From positions 434,001 to 498,000 of the forward strand of contig NZ_JAASAG010000004.1 of the NCBI RefSeq assembly GCF_012726265.1: 64,000 nucleotides of DNA, given 5' to 3'. This document shows, piece by piece, positions 1 through 8,119 of this stretch. Origin of the DNA: Streptomyces sp. HNM0575 (GTDB taxonomy: Bacteria > Actinomycetota > Actinomycetes > Streptomycetales > Streptomycetaceae). The notes under the pieces are model-generated. The model worked only from the letters and a program-made list of their open reading frames with translations, was not told the origin of the DNA and made no database searches. The translations under genes were made by a program, and so were the position numbers. How positions within the stretch are numbered: the stretch's first letter is position 1; the number at the start of each line of letters is the position of its first letter.

Positions 1-429
1 GCGTACAGACATGCGCTGAAGGCCCTGGACGGGGGCGAGGTCATCGGTGTCTTCCCGGAGGCCACCATCTCCCGGTCGTTCACGCTGAAGGACTTCAAGT
101 CCGGTGCGGCCCGGCTGGCGCAGGAGGCGCGGGTGCCGCTCGTGCCGATGGCGCTGTGGGGCACGCAGCGGCTGTGGACCAAGGGACACAAGCGGAACTT
201 CGGGCGGAACCACTTCCCGGTGGGCATCCGCGTCGGCGAGCCCCTGCACACCGCGGCGGGCGAAGCGGCGACGGCGCTCACCTCCCGGCTGCGCGGGCGC
301 ATACAGGATCTGCTGGAGGCGGCGCAGCGCGCCTACCCGGGCACTCCGGACGGGCCGCACGACACGTGGTGGCTGCCCGCCCACATGGGCGGCACCGCAC
401 CGACACCGGCGGAGGCGCAGGCGATGTAG
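1..429 (+). CDS. 1-acyl-glycerol-3-phosphate acyltransferase (PlsC family), 5' truncated
   Basis: The last 142 residues of a PlsC-type acyltransferase, open from the first base, so the N-terminus with the HX4D catalytic block lies outside the window. The glycerophosphate-binding block is visible as FPEATIS at about residue 18, followed by VPLVPMALWG, the conserved hydrophobic block. The family transfers an acyl chain to lysophosphatidate at the membrane during phospholipid synthesis. FPEATIS deviates from the usual FPEGTRS, which is common among actinobacterial paralogues, so the true acceptor is uncertain. Transcription runs toward a convergent threonine aldolase gene, with a stem-loop between them. 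Confidence 0.85.
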   Translation, partial: AYRHALKALDGGEVIGVFPEATISRSFTLKDFKSGAARLAQEARVPLVPMALWGTQRLWTKGHKRNFGRNHFPVGIRVGEPLHTAAGEAATALTSRLRGRIQDLLEAAQRAYPGTPDGPHDTWWLPAHMGGTAPTPAEAQAM

Positions 430-510
430 CACGCCCGCGGTCCCGGGTGACGGCGGGCGGCGCGGGAGGCCGTACGGGAAGGAGGGCGGTACGGGGAGGG
501 AGGCCGTGCG

Positions 511-535
511 GACCGGCGCGGAAGCGGCGCCGGTC
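511..535. terminator. Stem-loop between convergent genes
   Basis: GACCGGCGC (511-519) and GCGCCGGTC (527-535) form a perfect 9-base-pair stem with a 7-base loop. It lies between the plsC stop and the threonine aldolase stop, overlapping the latter. There is no T-run, as is usual in Streptomyces. It could serve both directions. Confidence 0.6.
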
Positions 536-1622
536 AGCGGCCCATCTCCTCGTGGAGGGCGGCGACGAAGCCGTCGACGTCTTCCGGGGTGGTGTCGAAG
601 GAGCACATCCAGCGCACGTCGCCCGCGGCCTCGTCCCAGAAGTAGAAGCGGTAGCGCTTCTGAAGGCGCTCGCTGACGTCGTGGGGCAGCCGCGCGAAGA
701 CGGCGTTCGCCTGCACCGGGTACCGGACCTCGACGCCGCCGACGTCCTTGACGCCCTCCGCGAGGCGGCGGGCCATGGCGTTGGAGTGCCGGGCGTTGCG
801 CAGCCACAGGTCGCCGGAGAGCAGCGCGTCCCACTGCGCCGATATGAAGCGCATCTTGGAGGCCAGCTGCATCGACAGCTTGCGCAGGTGCTTCATCGCC
901 CCTACCGCGTCGGGGTCGAGTACGACGACGGCCTCGCCGAAGAGCATGCCGTTCTTGGTGCCGCCGAGGGAGACCACGTCGACTCCGGCGGCGTTGGTGA
1001 AGGCCCGCATGGGTCTGTCGAGCGCCGCCGCGGCATTGGCGATGCGGGCACCGTCGAGATGGACCTTCATGCCGCGCTCGTGCGCGTGGTCGCAGATCGC
1101 CCTGATCTCCTCCACCGTGTAGACGGTGCCGAGTTCGCTGCTCTGGGTGATGGAGACGACCTGCGGCATCGCGCGGTGCTCGTCGTCCCAGCCGTGCGCC
1201 TCCCGGTCGATCAGCTCGGGCGTGAGCTTGCCGTCCTCGGTGGGCACGGTCAGCAGCTTCAGCCCGCCGACCCGTTCGGGAGCGCCGCACTCGTCGACGT
1301 GGATGTGCGCGCTGTCGGCGCAGACGACCGCGCCCCAGCGGTCGGTGAGGGCCTGGAGCGAGATCACGTTGGCGCCCGTGCCGTTGAAGACCGGGTAGGC
1401 CTCCGCGCGCGGGCCGAAGTGGCTGCGCACGGTCTGCTGGAGGCGGGCCGTGTACTCGTCGGCGCCGTAGGCGGGCTGGTGCCCGCCGTTCGCGAGGGCG
1501 AGCGCCGCCAGGATCTCGGGGTGCGCGCCCGCGTAGTTGTCGCTGGCGAATCCGCGGATCCCGGGGTCGTGGCGGCGCTTGGCGTCGGTCGCGTCCGCGG
1601 TCAGGGCTTCGGGGTCAGCCAC
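534..1622 (-). CDS. ltaE: Low-specificity L-threonine aldolase (PLP-dependent)
   Basis: A fold-type I PLP enzyme of the beta-eliminating lyase/threonine aldolase family, which cleaves L-threonine to glycine and acetaldehyde. FASDNYAGAHPEIL near the N-terminus is the family's substrate/PLP-loop signature. HLDGARIANAAAAL holds the PLP-contacting Asp, and SLGGTKNG the Schiff-base lysine. Length (362 residues) fits the family. I take the GTG at 1622 (VADPEALTAD), which overlaps the upstream SDR gene by 22 bases and puts GAGGAAG some 17 bases ahead. An in-frame ATG at 1661 would add 13 residues inside the SDR gene. It is the last gene of a leftward set with the SDR and DUF6421 genes. Confidence 0.88.
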   Translation of the reverse strand: MADPEALTADATDAKRRHDPGIRGFASDNYAGAHPEILAALALANGGHQPAYGADEYTARLQQTVRSHFGPRAEAYPVFNGTGANVISLQALTDRWGAVVCADSAHIHVDECGAPERVGGLKLLTVPTEDGKLTPELIDREAHGWDDEHRAMPQVVSITQSSELGTVYTVEEIRAICDHAHERGMKVHLDGARIANAAAALDRPMRAFTNAAGVDVVSLGGTKNGMLFGEAVVVLDPDAVGAMKHLRKLSMQLASKMRFISAQWDALLSGDLWLRNARHSNAMARRLAEGVKDVGGVEVRYPVQANAVFARLPHDVSERLQKRYRFYFWDEAAGDVRWMCSFDTTPEDVDGFVAALHEEMGR

Positions 1623-2380
1623 AGGCGTTGTCCGTTCACTTCCTCGGTGGGCTTGCTCCACGTACCGGCGATGGTGTCGGCGAGGTCCTTGACGTCGGTG
1701 AAGCCGGCGAACTTGGCCTTGGGGCGGTCGGCACGCATCTGATCGTTCACCAGGGCCTTGACGACCAGGATGGCAGCAGCCGCGGGCGGTCCCTGCTCAC
1801 CCCCCGCCTTGCGGAAGGCGTCGCCGAGGGCCAGCGTCCACGCCTCGGCGGCCGCCTTCGACGCGGAGTACGCGGCGTTGCCGGCCGTCGGGATGCTCGC
1901 GCCGGCGGCACTGACCAGCAGGAAGCGCCCGTTGCCGCTGCGGGCCAGCGGCCCCTCGAAGGCGAGCGAGGTGTGCTGCACCGTGCGGATCAGCAGATCG
2001 TGCAGCGTCTCCCAGTGCGCGAGGTCGGTCTCGGCGAACGTCGCCGAGCCCCGCCAGCCGCCCACGAGGTGCACCAGCCCGTGCACCTTCCCGAACTCCT
2101 TCTCCGTGCGGGAGGACCATTCGCGGGTCGCCGCCGGATCGAGCAGGTCGACCGTCTCGCCTGTGACGGTGGCGCCGCCGTGGGCGAAACGGGCGGCGTC
2201 GACGGCCTCGGCGAGGCGACCGACGTCGGAGTCGGCCGCGACGACCGTGGCGCCCTCCTCGGCGAGGCGGAGCAGGGCCGCGGCGCCCGCGGGGCCCGCC
2301 GCGCCGGCGACGGCGATGACGGACCCTTCGAGGCTCCCCTTGCCGTTGCCCCGGTATCCACGTGCCGTCGTGCTGGTCAT
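1601..2380 (-). CDS. Short-chain dehydrogenase/reductase (SDR)
   Basis: A 259-residue classical-size SDR with an N-terminal Rossmann fold. The nucleotide loop reads VIAVAGAAGPAGAAAL, a variant of the TGxxxGxG motif with Pro/Ala in place of two glycines. VVAADSDVGRL follows where the cofactor ribose is read, and YSASKAAAEAW gives the catalytic Tyr-x3-Lys near residue 175. The substrate cannot be told. The start is well supported by CAGGAGG about 6 bases ahead of the ATG. It overlaps the threonine aldolase and follows DUF6421 by 71 bases, so the three are probably cotranscribed. Confidence 0.85.
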   Translation of the reverse strand: MTSTTARGYRGNGKGSLEGSVIAVAGAAGPAGAAALLRLAEEGATVVAADSDVGRLAEAVDAARFAHGGATVTGETVDLLDPAATREWSSRTEKEFGKVHGLVHLVGGWRGSATFAETDLAHWETLHDLLIRTVQHTSLAFEGPLARSGNGRFLLVSAAGASIPTAGNAAYSASKAAAEAWTLALGDAFRKAGGEQGPPAAAAILVVKALVNDQMRADRPKAKFAGFTDVKDLADTIAGTWSKPTEEVNGQRLWLTPKP

Positions 2381-2451
2381 GCCTGTGCCTCCTGGTCCTC
2401 GGCGCCCCGCCGCCTGCCCGTTCCGTACACCGCTTGCGTCCGCCCGTGTGC

Positions 2452-3849
2452 TCAGGCAGCGGCCTGCACGGGGGTGTCCGCGGTGATGCCCTTGGTCGAT
2501 GCGATCACGGAACGGAGCTTCTTCGCGAGGGCCTCGTAGAACATGCTCAGCGGAAACTCATCCGGAAGCACATCGTCCACGAGCTTGCGGGGAGGCAGGG
2601 TCAGGTCGAGGGCGTCGGGGCCCTTGGCCCACCTGGAGCCGGGGTGCGGCGAGAGATAGCGGGAGACCAGCTCGTACGCCTTGAACCAGTGGACGATCTT
2701 GGGCCGGTCGATGCCCGCCCGGTAGAGCGTCTCGATCTCCTCGCGCAGCCGGACGGTGACCTGGCGCGCCTGGTCCCAGTCGACGGCGAGCTTGTTGTCG
2801 GTCCAGCGCAGGGCGCCGTGCTGGTGGAGGTAGGCGAAGAGGAGCTGGCCGCCCAGACCGTCGTAGTTGCGGTTGCGCTCGCCGGTCACCGGGAAGCGGA
2901 AGAGCCGGTCGAGCAGCACCGCGAACTGCACGTCGCGGCCCTGCGGATAACCCTCGGCCTCCAGGCGTACGCCCTCGTGGAAGGCGGTCAGGTCACAGCG
3001 CAGCTCCTCCAGCCCGTACATCCAGAACGGCTGCCGCTGCTTGATCATGAACGGGTCGAAGGGCAGATCGCCATGGCTGTGCGTGCGGTCGTGGATCATG
3101 TCCCACAGCACGAACGTCTGCTGGCAGCGCGCCTGGTCGGACACCAGCCCCCGGGCGGGCTCGGGGAGTTCGAGGCTGGTGACGTCGCAGGCGGCGTCGA
3201 CGACGCGGCGGAAGCGTGCCGCCTCGCGGTCGCAGAAGATGCCGCCCCAGGAGAAGCGGGGAGGGGCCTCGCGCACGGCGACGGTCTCGGGGAAGAGGAC
3301 GGCGGAGTTGGTGTCGTAGCCCGAGGTGAAGTCCTCGAAGGTGATGCCGCAGAACAGCGGGTTGTCGTAGCGGGAGCGCTCCAGCTCGGCGAGCCAGTCG
3401 GGCCAGACCATGCGCAGCACGACGGCTTCGAGATTGCGGTCCGGGTTGCCGTTCTGGGTGTACATGGGGAAGACGACCAGGTGCTGGAGCCCGTCGCGGC
3501 GGTCCTGTGCGGGCTGGAAGGCGAGCAGGGAGTCGAGGAAGTCGGGGACGCCGAAGCCGTCGGCGGCCCAGCGGCGCAGGTCGGCCACGAGCGCATCGTG
3601 GTAGGCGGCGTCGTGCGGCAGCAGCGCCGCCAGGTCACGCACGGCGTCGCAGATCTGCTCCACGCCGGCTTCGACGGCCGTACGGGACGGCGCGCCCTCC
3701 GCCTCGAAGTCGATCGAGCCGTCCTTCGACTGTGCGGGACGGACGGCCTCGACGGCGTCCTTCAGCACCGCCCATGCCGGGTGTTCGACCACGCGCCCGG
3801 CGGGCGCACCGACGGCGTCCGCGGCCTTGGACGAAAGCATTTCCGTCAT
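2452..3849 (-). CDS. DUF6421 family protein
   Basis: A 465-residue protein I recognise as the actinobacterial DUF6421 family, whose function is not known to me. It has no signal peptide or membrane segment and is rich in aromatic residues and charged loops. VEHPAWAVLKDAVEAVRP and SKDGSIDFEAEG near the N-terminus are typical of the family, and HGDLPFDPFMIKQRQPFWMY sits in the middle. The His/Asp/Glu-rich core could bind a metal or cofactor, but no known catalytic motif is evident. GGAGGGG precedes the ATG by 6 bases. It lies between a hydrolase gene (81 bases upstream) and the SDR gene (71 bases downstream), a grouping that suggests a shared small-molecule pathway. Confidence 0.8.
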   Translation of the reverse strand: MTEMLSSKAADAVGAPAGRVVEHPAWAVLKDAVEAVRPAQSKDGSIDFEAEGAPSRTAVEAGVEQICDAVRDLAALLPHDAAYHDALVADLRRWAADGFGVPDFLDSLLAFQPAQDRRDGLQHLVVFPMYTQNGNPDRNLEAVVLRMVWPDWLAELERSRYDNPLFCGITFEDFTSGYDTNSAVLFPETVAVREAPPRFSWGGIFCDREAARFRRVVDAACDVTSLELPEPARGLVSDQARCQQTFVLWDMIHDRTHSHGDLPFDPFMIKQRQPFWMYGLEELRCDLTAFHEGVRLEAEGYPQGRDVQFAVLLDRLFRFPVTGERNRNYDGLGGQLLFAYLHQHGALRWTDNKLAVDWDQARQVTVRLREEIETLYRAGIDRPKIVHWFKAYELVSRYLSPHPGSRWAKGPDALDLTLPPRKLVDDVLPDEFPLSMFYEALAKKLRSVIASTKGITADTPVQAAA

Positions 3850-3930
3850 GACTACCCCTCCACAGAAGAACCTGGCGTCATGAAAAAGGTAGCCGGGCGC
3901 GGTCGCCCCCTCAAGTGGAGAGGCAGGAAA

Positions 3931-4947
3931 TTATCCTTCCGAACCCCCACCATGGCCGTCGATCTTCCTGTCAGATGCGGTGGAGGCAATGACTTTGCCC
4001 AGTCCGGCCATGGCCTCCGAGGCGTCCGGCAGCAGTTCGCCGACGCCGAGGAATCCGTGGAACATCCCCGGGAAGTGCGCCTCGGTCACGGGCACCCCGC
4101 ACTCGCGCAGCTTCGCCGCGTACGCGCGCCCCTCGTCGCACAGCGGATCGCAGCCCGCGGTGACCACGTGCGCCGGCGGCAGCCCCGACAGATCGGCCCT
4201 CAGCGGCGCCGCGTGGTGGTGGGTGAGATCGCCGGGCGAGCCGAAGTACTGGGCGCCGTACCAGCGCATCGCCGTCTCGGTGAGGAAGTAGCCCTCCGCG
4301 TTGACCCGGCGGGACTCCGTGTCGGCGGCTGGGTCCGTGGACGGATAGATCAGCAGCTGGTGCGCGATCGCCGGGCCGCCGCGCTCGCGGGCCATGAGCG
4401 TGCACGCGGCGGCGAGATTGCCGCCCGCGCTGTCGCCCGCGACCAGCAGGGCGCCCGGGTCGCCGCCCAGGTCCGCGATGTTCTCCGCCGCCCAGCACAG
4501 CGCCGCGTACGCGTCGTCGGCCGGCTCGGGGAAGCGGGCCTCCGGTGCGAGCCGGTAGCCGACGGAGACGATCACGGCGCCGGAGGCGCGGCACATCGCA
4601 CGGACCGTCGAGTCGTGCGAGTCGAGACTTCCGAGGACCCAGCCGCCGCCGTGGAGGAAGACCACCGTCGGCGTCCCGCCGGGGGCGGACCCCTCCTCGT
4701 GCGGGCGGTAGACGCGCACCGGCACCTCGGGCGCCCCCTCGGGCCCGGGGACCAGCCGGTCGGACACCTCGCCCACCGGTGGCAGGTGCGGCGGCTGCGG
4801 CATGGTGAGGGCGAGTATGCGGCGCGCTTCGGCCGCGTCGTGGACGGTCGCTCCGACATCGGGGAACACGGCCGCCATGGCCTCCATCACCTCGCGGGCT
4901 CCGGGGGCGAGGCGCTCGTAGCCGTGGGACGCGGTGCTGCCGCTCAC
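3931..4947 (-). CDS. Alpha/beta hydrolase, hormone-sensitive-lipase (HSL) family esterase
   Basis: A 338-residue carboxylic ester hydrolase. VFLHGGGWVLGS contains the HGGG oxyanion-hole motif of the HSL (family IV) class, and VAGDSAGGNLAAA carries the nucleophile serine of GDSAGG. DPLCDEG and the His in FPGMFHGF complete the likely Asp-His pair. It probably hydrolyses short-chain esters in the cytoplasm. I set the start at GTG 4947 because GAAGGAG lies about 8 bases ahead and the family alignment begins there. The frame stays open upstream to 5286, but that part is repeat-coded, arginine- and threonine-rich sequence. It heads the leftward set with DUF6421, SDR and threonine aldolase. Confidence 0.86.
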   Translation of the reverse strand: MSGSTASHGYERLAPGAREVMEAMAAVFPDVGATVHDAAEARRILALTMPQPPHLPPVGEVSDRLVPGPEGAPEVPVRVYRPHEEGSAPGGTPTVVFLHGGGWVLGSLDSHDSTVRAMCRASGAVIVSVGYRLAPEARFPEPADDAYAALCWAAENIADLGGDPGALLVAGDSAGGNLAAACTLMARERGGPAIAHQLLIYPSTDPAADTESRRVNAEGYFLTETAMRWYGAQYFGSPGDLTHHHAAPLRADLSGLPPAHVVTAGCDPLCDEGRAYAAKLRECGVPVTEAHFPGMFHGFLGVGELLPDASEAMAGLGKVIASTASDRKIDGHGGGSEG

Positions 4948-5000
4948 GTTGGTGCTCCTTCGTCGCTCGGGTGGGGTGCTCCGGCGCGCCGGGCGGGTGC

Positions 5001-5060
5001 GGTGCGCTTCGAGGTGCGCTTCGGGGCGTGCTTCGGCGTCTGCTCTGGAGCGTGCTTCTG
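5001..5060. repeat. Five 12-base tandem repeats
   Basis: Five units of 12 bases, best seen in GGTGCGCTTCGA, GGTGCGCTTCGG and GGCGTGCTTCGG, in the 432-base gap between the divergent hydrolase and glycerophosphodiesterase genes. Read leftward they would encode a tetrapeptide repeat rich in Ala, Glu and Arg, but they lie upstream of the likely hydrolase start. Apart from the two repeat blocks and a likely -10 (TAGTCT near 5318), I see nothing else in this gap. Confidence 0.7.
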
Positions 5061-5144
5061 GTCGCCGGGGCATTCTCCGGGTCGCCGCGGGCGGCGTTAC
5101 GGGCGGGGCGGGCCGGACTGCCGCCGCGGGGCCGGGAGTTCGGC

Positions 5145-5219
5145 GCGTACCGGTTCCGCGCGTACGGGTTCCGCGGGCACACGTGCTGTGCGTACATGTG
5201 CCGTGCGTACGGACGTGCC
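5145..5219. repeat. Five 15-base tandem repeats
   Basis: Five consecutive 15-base units begin at 5145, 5160, 5175, 5190 and 5205. Examples are GCGTACCGGTTCCGC and GCGTACGGGTTCCGC; the later units diverge toward GCGTACATGTGCCGT. The 15-base length keeps the frame, so leftward reading gives a pentapeptide repeat in an extended hydrolase frame. It is probably untranslated. The repeated CGTACG cores are self-complementary. Confidence 0.7.
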
Positions 5220-5379
5220 CGGCCTCCGTCGGCCGTTCGTCCCGTGTACGTCGCGTGCACGTCGTCTCCGCTTCACGGCCCGGCACCGGCGCACGGGGAC
5301 GGTGGGGCAGGGGCGGCTAGTCTGTGCGCCGCGCACGTCACCGCGTGCGCCGTCACCGCAAGGGAAGAGAGAGGGTGCC

Positions 5380-6063
5380 GTGTCACTGCTCACCGTCGGC
5401 CACCGCGGGGTGATGGGCGTCGAGCCCGAGAACACCCTGCGCTCCTTCGTACGTGCCGAGCGCGAGGGGTTCGACGTCATCGAACTCGATCTGCATCTGA
5501 GCAAGGACGGCGAGCTGGTGGTGATGCACGACGCCGACATCTCGCGTACGACGGACGGTTCGGGCGCCATCGGCGACTTCACGCTGGCGGAGCTGCGCGA
5601 GTTCGACGCCGGCGAGGGCGAGCGCATCCCCGTCTTCCAGGAGGTCGTCGAGGCCGTGGGCTCTCCGCTCCAGGCCGAGATCAAGGACCGTGCGGCGGCC
5701 CGCGTGCTCAGCGCGGCCATCAGTGAACTCGGGCTGCACGACCGCGTCACCGTCATCTCCTTCCACGACGAGGCGCTGCGCGAGACCCGCGAGCACCTGC
5801 CCGAGATGCCGCTCGTCCTGGTGACCGGCCGCTCGACGCCCACGGCGCCCGAACGCGCCCGCGAACTGGGCGCGTTCATGGTCTCGTGCGAACTGGAGTG
5901 GCTGGAGGCGGAGACCGTGGAGCGCTGCCACGCCCACGGGATCAAGGTCATCACCTGGACCGTCAACACCGACGAGGAGCTGGCCCGGGTGCGCGAGCTG
6001 GGCCTCGACGGCCTGGTGACCGATATGCCGGAGATCAAGACGGCTGCACGCCGAGCTTCTTGA
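5380..6063 (+). CDS. Glycerophosphodiester phosphodiesterase (GDPD)
   Basis: A 227-residue single-domain GDPD with a TIM-barrel fold that hydrolyses glycerophosphodiesters to glycerol-3-phosphate and an alcohol. The N-terminus shows VGHRGVMGVEPENTLRSF (catalytic HRG plus EN), then IELDLHLSKDGELVVMHDA, which provides the metal ligands Glu/Asp and the second catalytic His. VTVISFHDEAL and GLDGLVTDMP are the usual late barrel motifs. There is no signal peptide, so it should be cytosolic. The start is GTG 5380 (VSLLTVGHRG), with AGAGAGGG just ahead. The 3' end overlaps the convergent GNAT gene by 29 bases. Confidence 0.92.
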   Translation: MSLLTVGHRGVMGVEPENTLRSFVRAEREGFDVIELDLHLSKDGELVVMHDADISRTTDGSGAIGDFTLAELREFDAGEGERIPVFQEVVEAVGSPLQAEIKDRAAARVLSAAISELGLHDRVTVISFHDEALRETREHLPEMPLVLVTGRSTPTAPERARELGAFMVSCELEWLEAETVERCHAHGIKVITWTVNTDEELARVRELGLDGLVTDMPEIKTAARRAS

Positions 6064-6613
6064 CCAGCAGCTCGAAGGCGAGGTCCGCCCGCTGCGGGAT
6101 CCCGTACCGCTCGTCCCCGTACGGGAAGGGCGTGATCTCGCCGGTGCGGCTGTAGCCACGGCGCTCGTACCACGCGATGAGGTCCTCGCGCTGACGGATC
6201 ACCGTCATCTGCATCTCGCCGGAGCCCCACTCGGCGGCCACGGTGCGTTCGGCCTCCGCCAGTACGGCCTTGCCGAGTCCGGCTCCCTGGAGTTCGGGGC
6301 GTACGGCGAACATGCCGAAGTACGCCGCGTCCCCGCGCCTCTCCAGCTGGCAGCAGGCCACCAGCGTCCCGCCCCGCTCGACGGCGAGCATGATGCTGCC
6401 GGGCGCGGTGACCACGGCGCCGACACCCTCCGGGTCGGTGCGCTGCCCTCCCAGCAGGTCCGCCTCGGTGGTCCAGCCGGCGCGGCTGGACTCGCCGCGG
6501 TAGGCCGACTCCAGGAGCGCCACGAGCGCGTCCACGTCCTCGCCCGCGGCGACCCGGAAGGCCAGTTCGCCGGTCTCCTCGACGTTTTCGCGGGTCTCCT
6601 CGACGTTCTCCAT
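6035..6613 (-). CDS. GNAT family N-acetyltransferase
   Basis: A 192-residue GNAT acetyltransferase. VRPELQGAGLGKAVL is motif A, the acetyl-CoA pyrophosphate loop (Q-x-x-G-x-G), preceded by the beta-4 strand AAYFGMFAV. DLIAWYERRGYSRTG is motif B with the Tyr general-acid position. The substrate is unknown. The start at ATG 6613 follows family length; two ATGs upstream are in frame. The N-terminus holds a short internal duplication, NVEETRENVEET, from a direct DNA repeat. It converges on the GDPD gene with overlapping ends and is divergent from the VOC gene. Confidence 0.85.
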   Translation of the reverse strand: MENVEETRENVEETGELAFRVAAGEDVDALVALLESAYRGESSRAGWTTEADLLGGQRTDPEGVGAVVTAPGSIMLAVERGGTLVACCQLERRGDAAYFGMFAVRPELQGAGLGKAVLAEAERTVAAEWGSGEMQMTVIRQREDLIAWYERRGYSRTGEITPFPYGDERYGIPQRADLAFELLVKKLGVQPS

Positions 6614-6645
6614 GGTGAGGGACCTTAATACCCCGCCGCCCGGAT

Positions 6646-6651
6646 TAGGGT
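6646..6651 (+). promoter_or_regulatory. -10 element, probably leaderless
   Basis: TAGGGT lies 8 bases ahead of the VOC start codon, which has no Shine-Dalgarno sequence. Transcription would begin at or next to the ATG. The -35 is not clear. Confidence 0.45.
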
Positions 6652-6659
6652 CGGTCTGC

Positions 6660-7052
6660 ATGGTGGACGTACTGAGCAGCCGCATCCTGCTGCGGCCGAC
6701 CGACCCGGAGCGGACGCGGACCTTCTACGGGCGGACGCTGGGCCTCGCGGTGTGCCGCGAGTTCGGGACGGGTCCTGAGCGCGGCACGGTCTACTTCCTG
6801 GGCGGCGGGCATCTGGAGGTCTCCGGGCGCTCGGACTCCCCGCCCGCACCGGGCCTCCAGCTGTGGTTGCAGGTGCGGGACGCCGAGGCGGCCCACCGCG
6901 AGCTGCGCGAGGCCGGGGCCCCGGTGCTGCGGGAGCCCGTACGGGAGCCGTGGGGGCTCGTCGAGATGTGGATCGCCGATCCGGACGGCGTGCGCATCTG
7001 CGTCGTCGAGGTTCCGGGCGATCATCCGATGCGCTACCGGCCGGGGATCTGA
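6660..7052 (+). CDS. VOC (glyoxalase/bleomycin resistance) family protein
   Basis: A 130-residue protein with the beta-alpha-beta-beta-beta repeats of the vicinal oxygen chelate fold. RILLRPTDPERTRTFYGRTL opens the first module and VEMWIADPDGVRICVVEV closes the second. Few of the usual His/Glu metal ligands are present, so it may bind a ligand rather than catalyse a reaction. Candidates include antibiotic sequestration and small dioxygenases, and neither can be chosen. The ATG at 6660 lies 8 bases behind a -10-like TAGGGT. The gene is divergent from the GNAT gene and stands alone. Confidence 0.82.
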   Translation: MVDVLSSRILLRPTDPERTRTFYGRTLGLAVCREFGTGPERGTVYFLGGGHLEVSGRSDSPPAPGLQLWLQVRDAEAAHRELREAGAPVLREPVREPWGLVEMWIADPDGVRICVVEVPGDHPMRYRPGI

Positions 7053-7267
7053 ACTCCCCCGCGGGCGGGACCGGTTCCGGGCGCGGTCCCGGCTCCGGCT
7101 CCGAAACCGGGACCGGGACCGGCTCCGGGCGCACCCGGGAGAGCGCCCGGGTCCCGCCGGGCTTCCCGCCCGCCCCCTGAGCGCTCCCTCGTTGCGCCCC
7201 TGCGCTCGCGTGTGACGACACCGGCAGGGGCAGCCTTCCTGCGGGAGCGAGCGGGGAGGTCGGTGGT

Positions 7268-8029
7268 GTGCACGGCTCGGCGACGATCGGCTGGCTGCTG
7301 ACGGCAGCGTGCGCGTTCGTCGCCGGGATGTGCCTGCTGCGCGCAGAGGGTGCCGGGGGGATGCGGCGGCGCACCGCCAGGAGCGAGGCCCTGATGGGGC
7401 TGGGGATGGCGGCGATGGCGCTGCCCGGCAGCGTGGCCGGGAGACTGTCCCCGCTCGTCTTCCTGGTGTTTTTCGGGACGGTGGGCGTGCGGGAACTGGC
7501 GCAGTTCAGGGAGGGGCTGCGCCGTGCCGTACCGGCGAGTGGGCCGGGTTCGGATCCGGGAGGGGGCCAGGTCTCTGGGGCGGGACCAGGAGCGGATCCG
7601 GAACAGGCGGAGCACGTCCACCACCTCCATCACCTCGTGGGCGCGCTGGCGATGATCTACATGGCGCTGGCGATGCCGGCGGCGCACGGCGCGGCCTCCG
7701 GCGGTCCCGCGGCGGCGGACGCCGCCGGTGCCGGACTCCCCCTGCTGACCGGGGCGCTGCTGCTCTACTACGCGGGCTATGTGCTGTGTACGGGACTCCG
7801 GCTGCTGCCGGACACGGGCGCCGGGGTCCTGAGAGCCGCCGCAGGCACGGGGGTCCTGAGAGCCGCCGCGGGCACGGGCCCCGGCCTCACCACCGGCCCG
7901 GCCGCAGGCCGCGCGCCTGCCCGCGCCGGCCGCCCCGCGCACGGTCTCGCACGCGAACTCCCGTGCCTGGCCCCCGCATGCCGAGTCGCCATGGCCACGG
8001 GCATGTTGGCGATGCTGCTGATGCTGTGA
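7268..8029 (+). CDS. DUF5134 integral membrane protein
   Basis: A 253-residue protein with about five to six hydrophobic segments, recognisable as DUF5134. The start is GTG 7268 (VHGSATIGWLL), with GGGGAGG 8 bases ahead. A histidine-rich stretch HVHHLHHLVGALAMIYMALA in the middle is typical of the family and could bind a metal within the membrane. Function is not established. The segment after residue 175 carries an internal duplication from a 27-base direct repeat (VLRAAAGTG twice), and the residues around it are low complexity. It precedes an M56 metallopeptidase gene, a frequent neighbour in streptomycetes. Confidence 0.82.
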   Translation: MHGSATIGWLLTAACAFVAGMCLLRAEGAGGMRRRTARSEALMGLGMAAMALPGSVAGRLSPLVFLVFFGTVGVRELAQFREGLRRAVPASGPGSDPGGGQVSGAGPGADPEQAEHVHHLHHLVGALAMIYMALAMPAAHGAASGGPAAADAAGAGLPLLTGALLLYYAGYVLCTGLRLLPDTGAGVLRAAAGTGVLRAAAGTGPGLTTGPAAGRAPARAGRPAHGLARELPCLAPACRVAMATGMLAMLLML

Positions 8030-8106
8030 GACGTCCCGCCGGGCTTCCCGTGAGGCGTCGGTCACTTCTGCACGGGTGCGCATACCGCGCCGAGGTCACC
8101 GGCTCA

Positions 8107-8112
8107 TAGTCT
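8107..8112 (+). promoter_or_regulatory. -10 element, probably leaderless
   Basis: TAGTCT ends 7 bases ahead of the M56 peptidase ATG, and no ribosome-binding site is present. This spacing would place the transcription start on the A of the ATG. Confidence 0.45.
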
Positions 8113-8119
8113 GGCGACC

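Noticed and set aside
4948..5286. N-terminal extension of the esterase coded by the repeats
   Set aside because: The extension is low-complexity Arg/Thr/Cys sequence and lies upstream of a good ribosome-binding site and GTG at 4947.
2362..6063. A 1233-codon rightward open frame
   Set aside because: It runs antisense through DUF6421 and the esterase gene; only its last 227 codons (GDPD from GTG 5380) are coding. High GC keeps antisense frames open.
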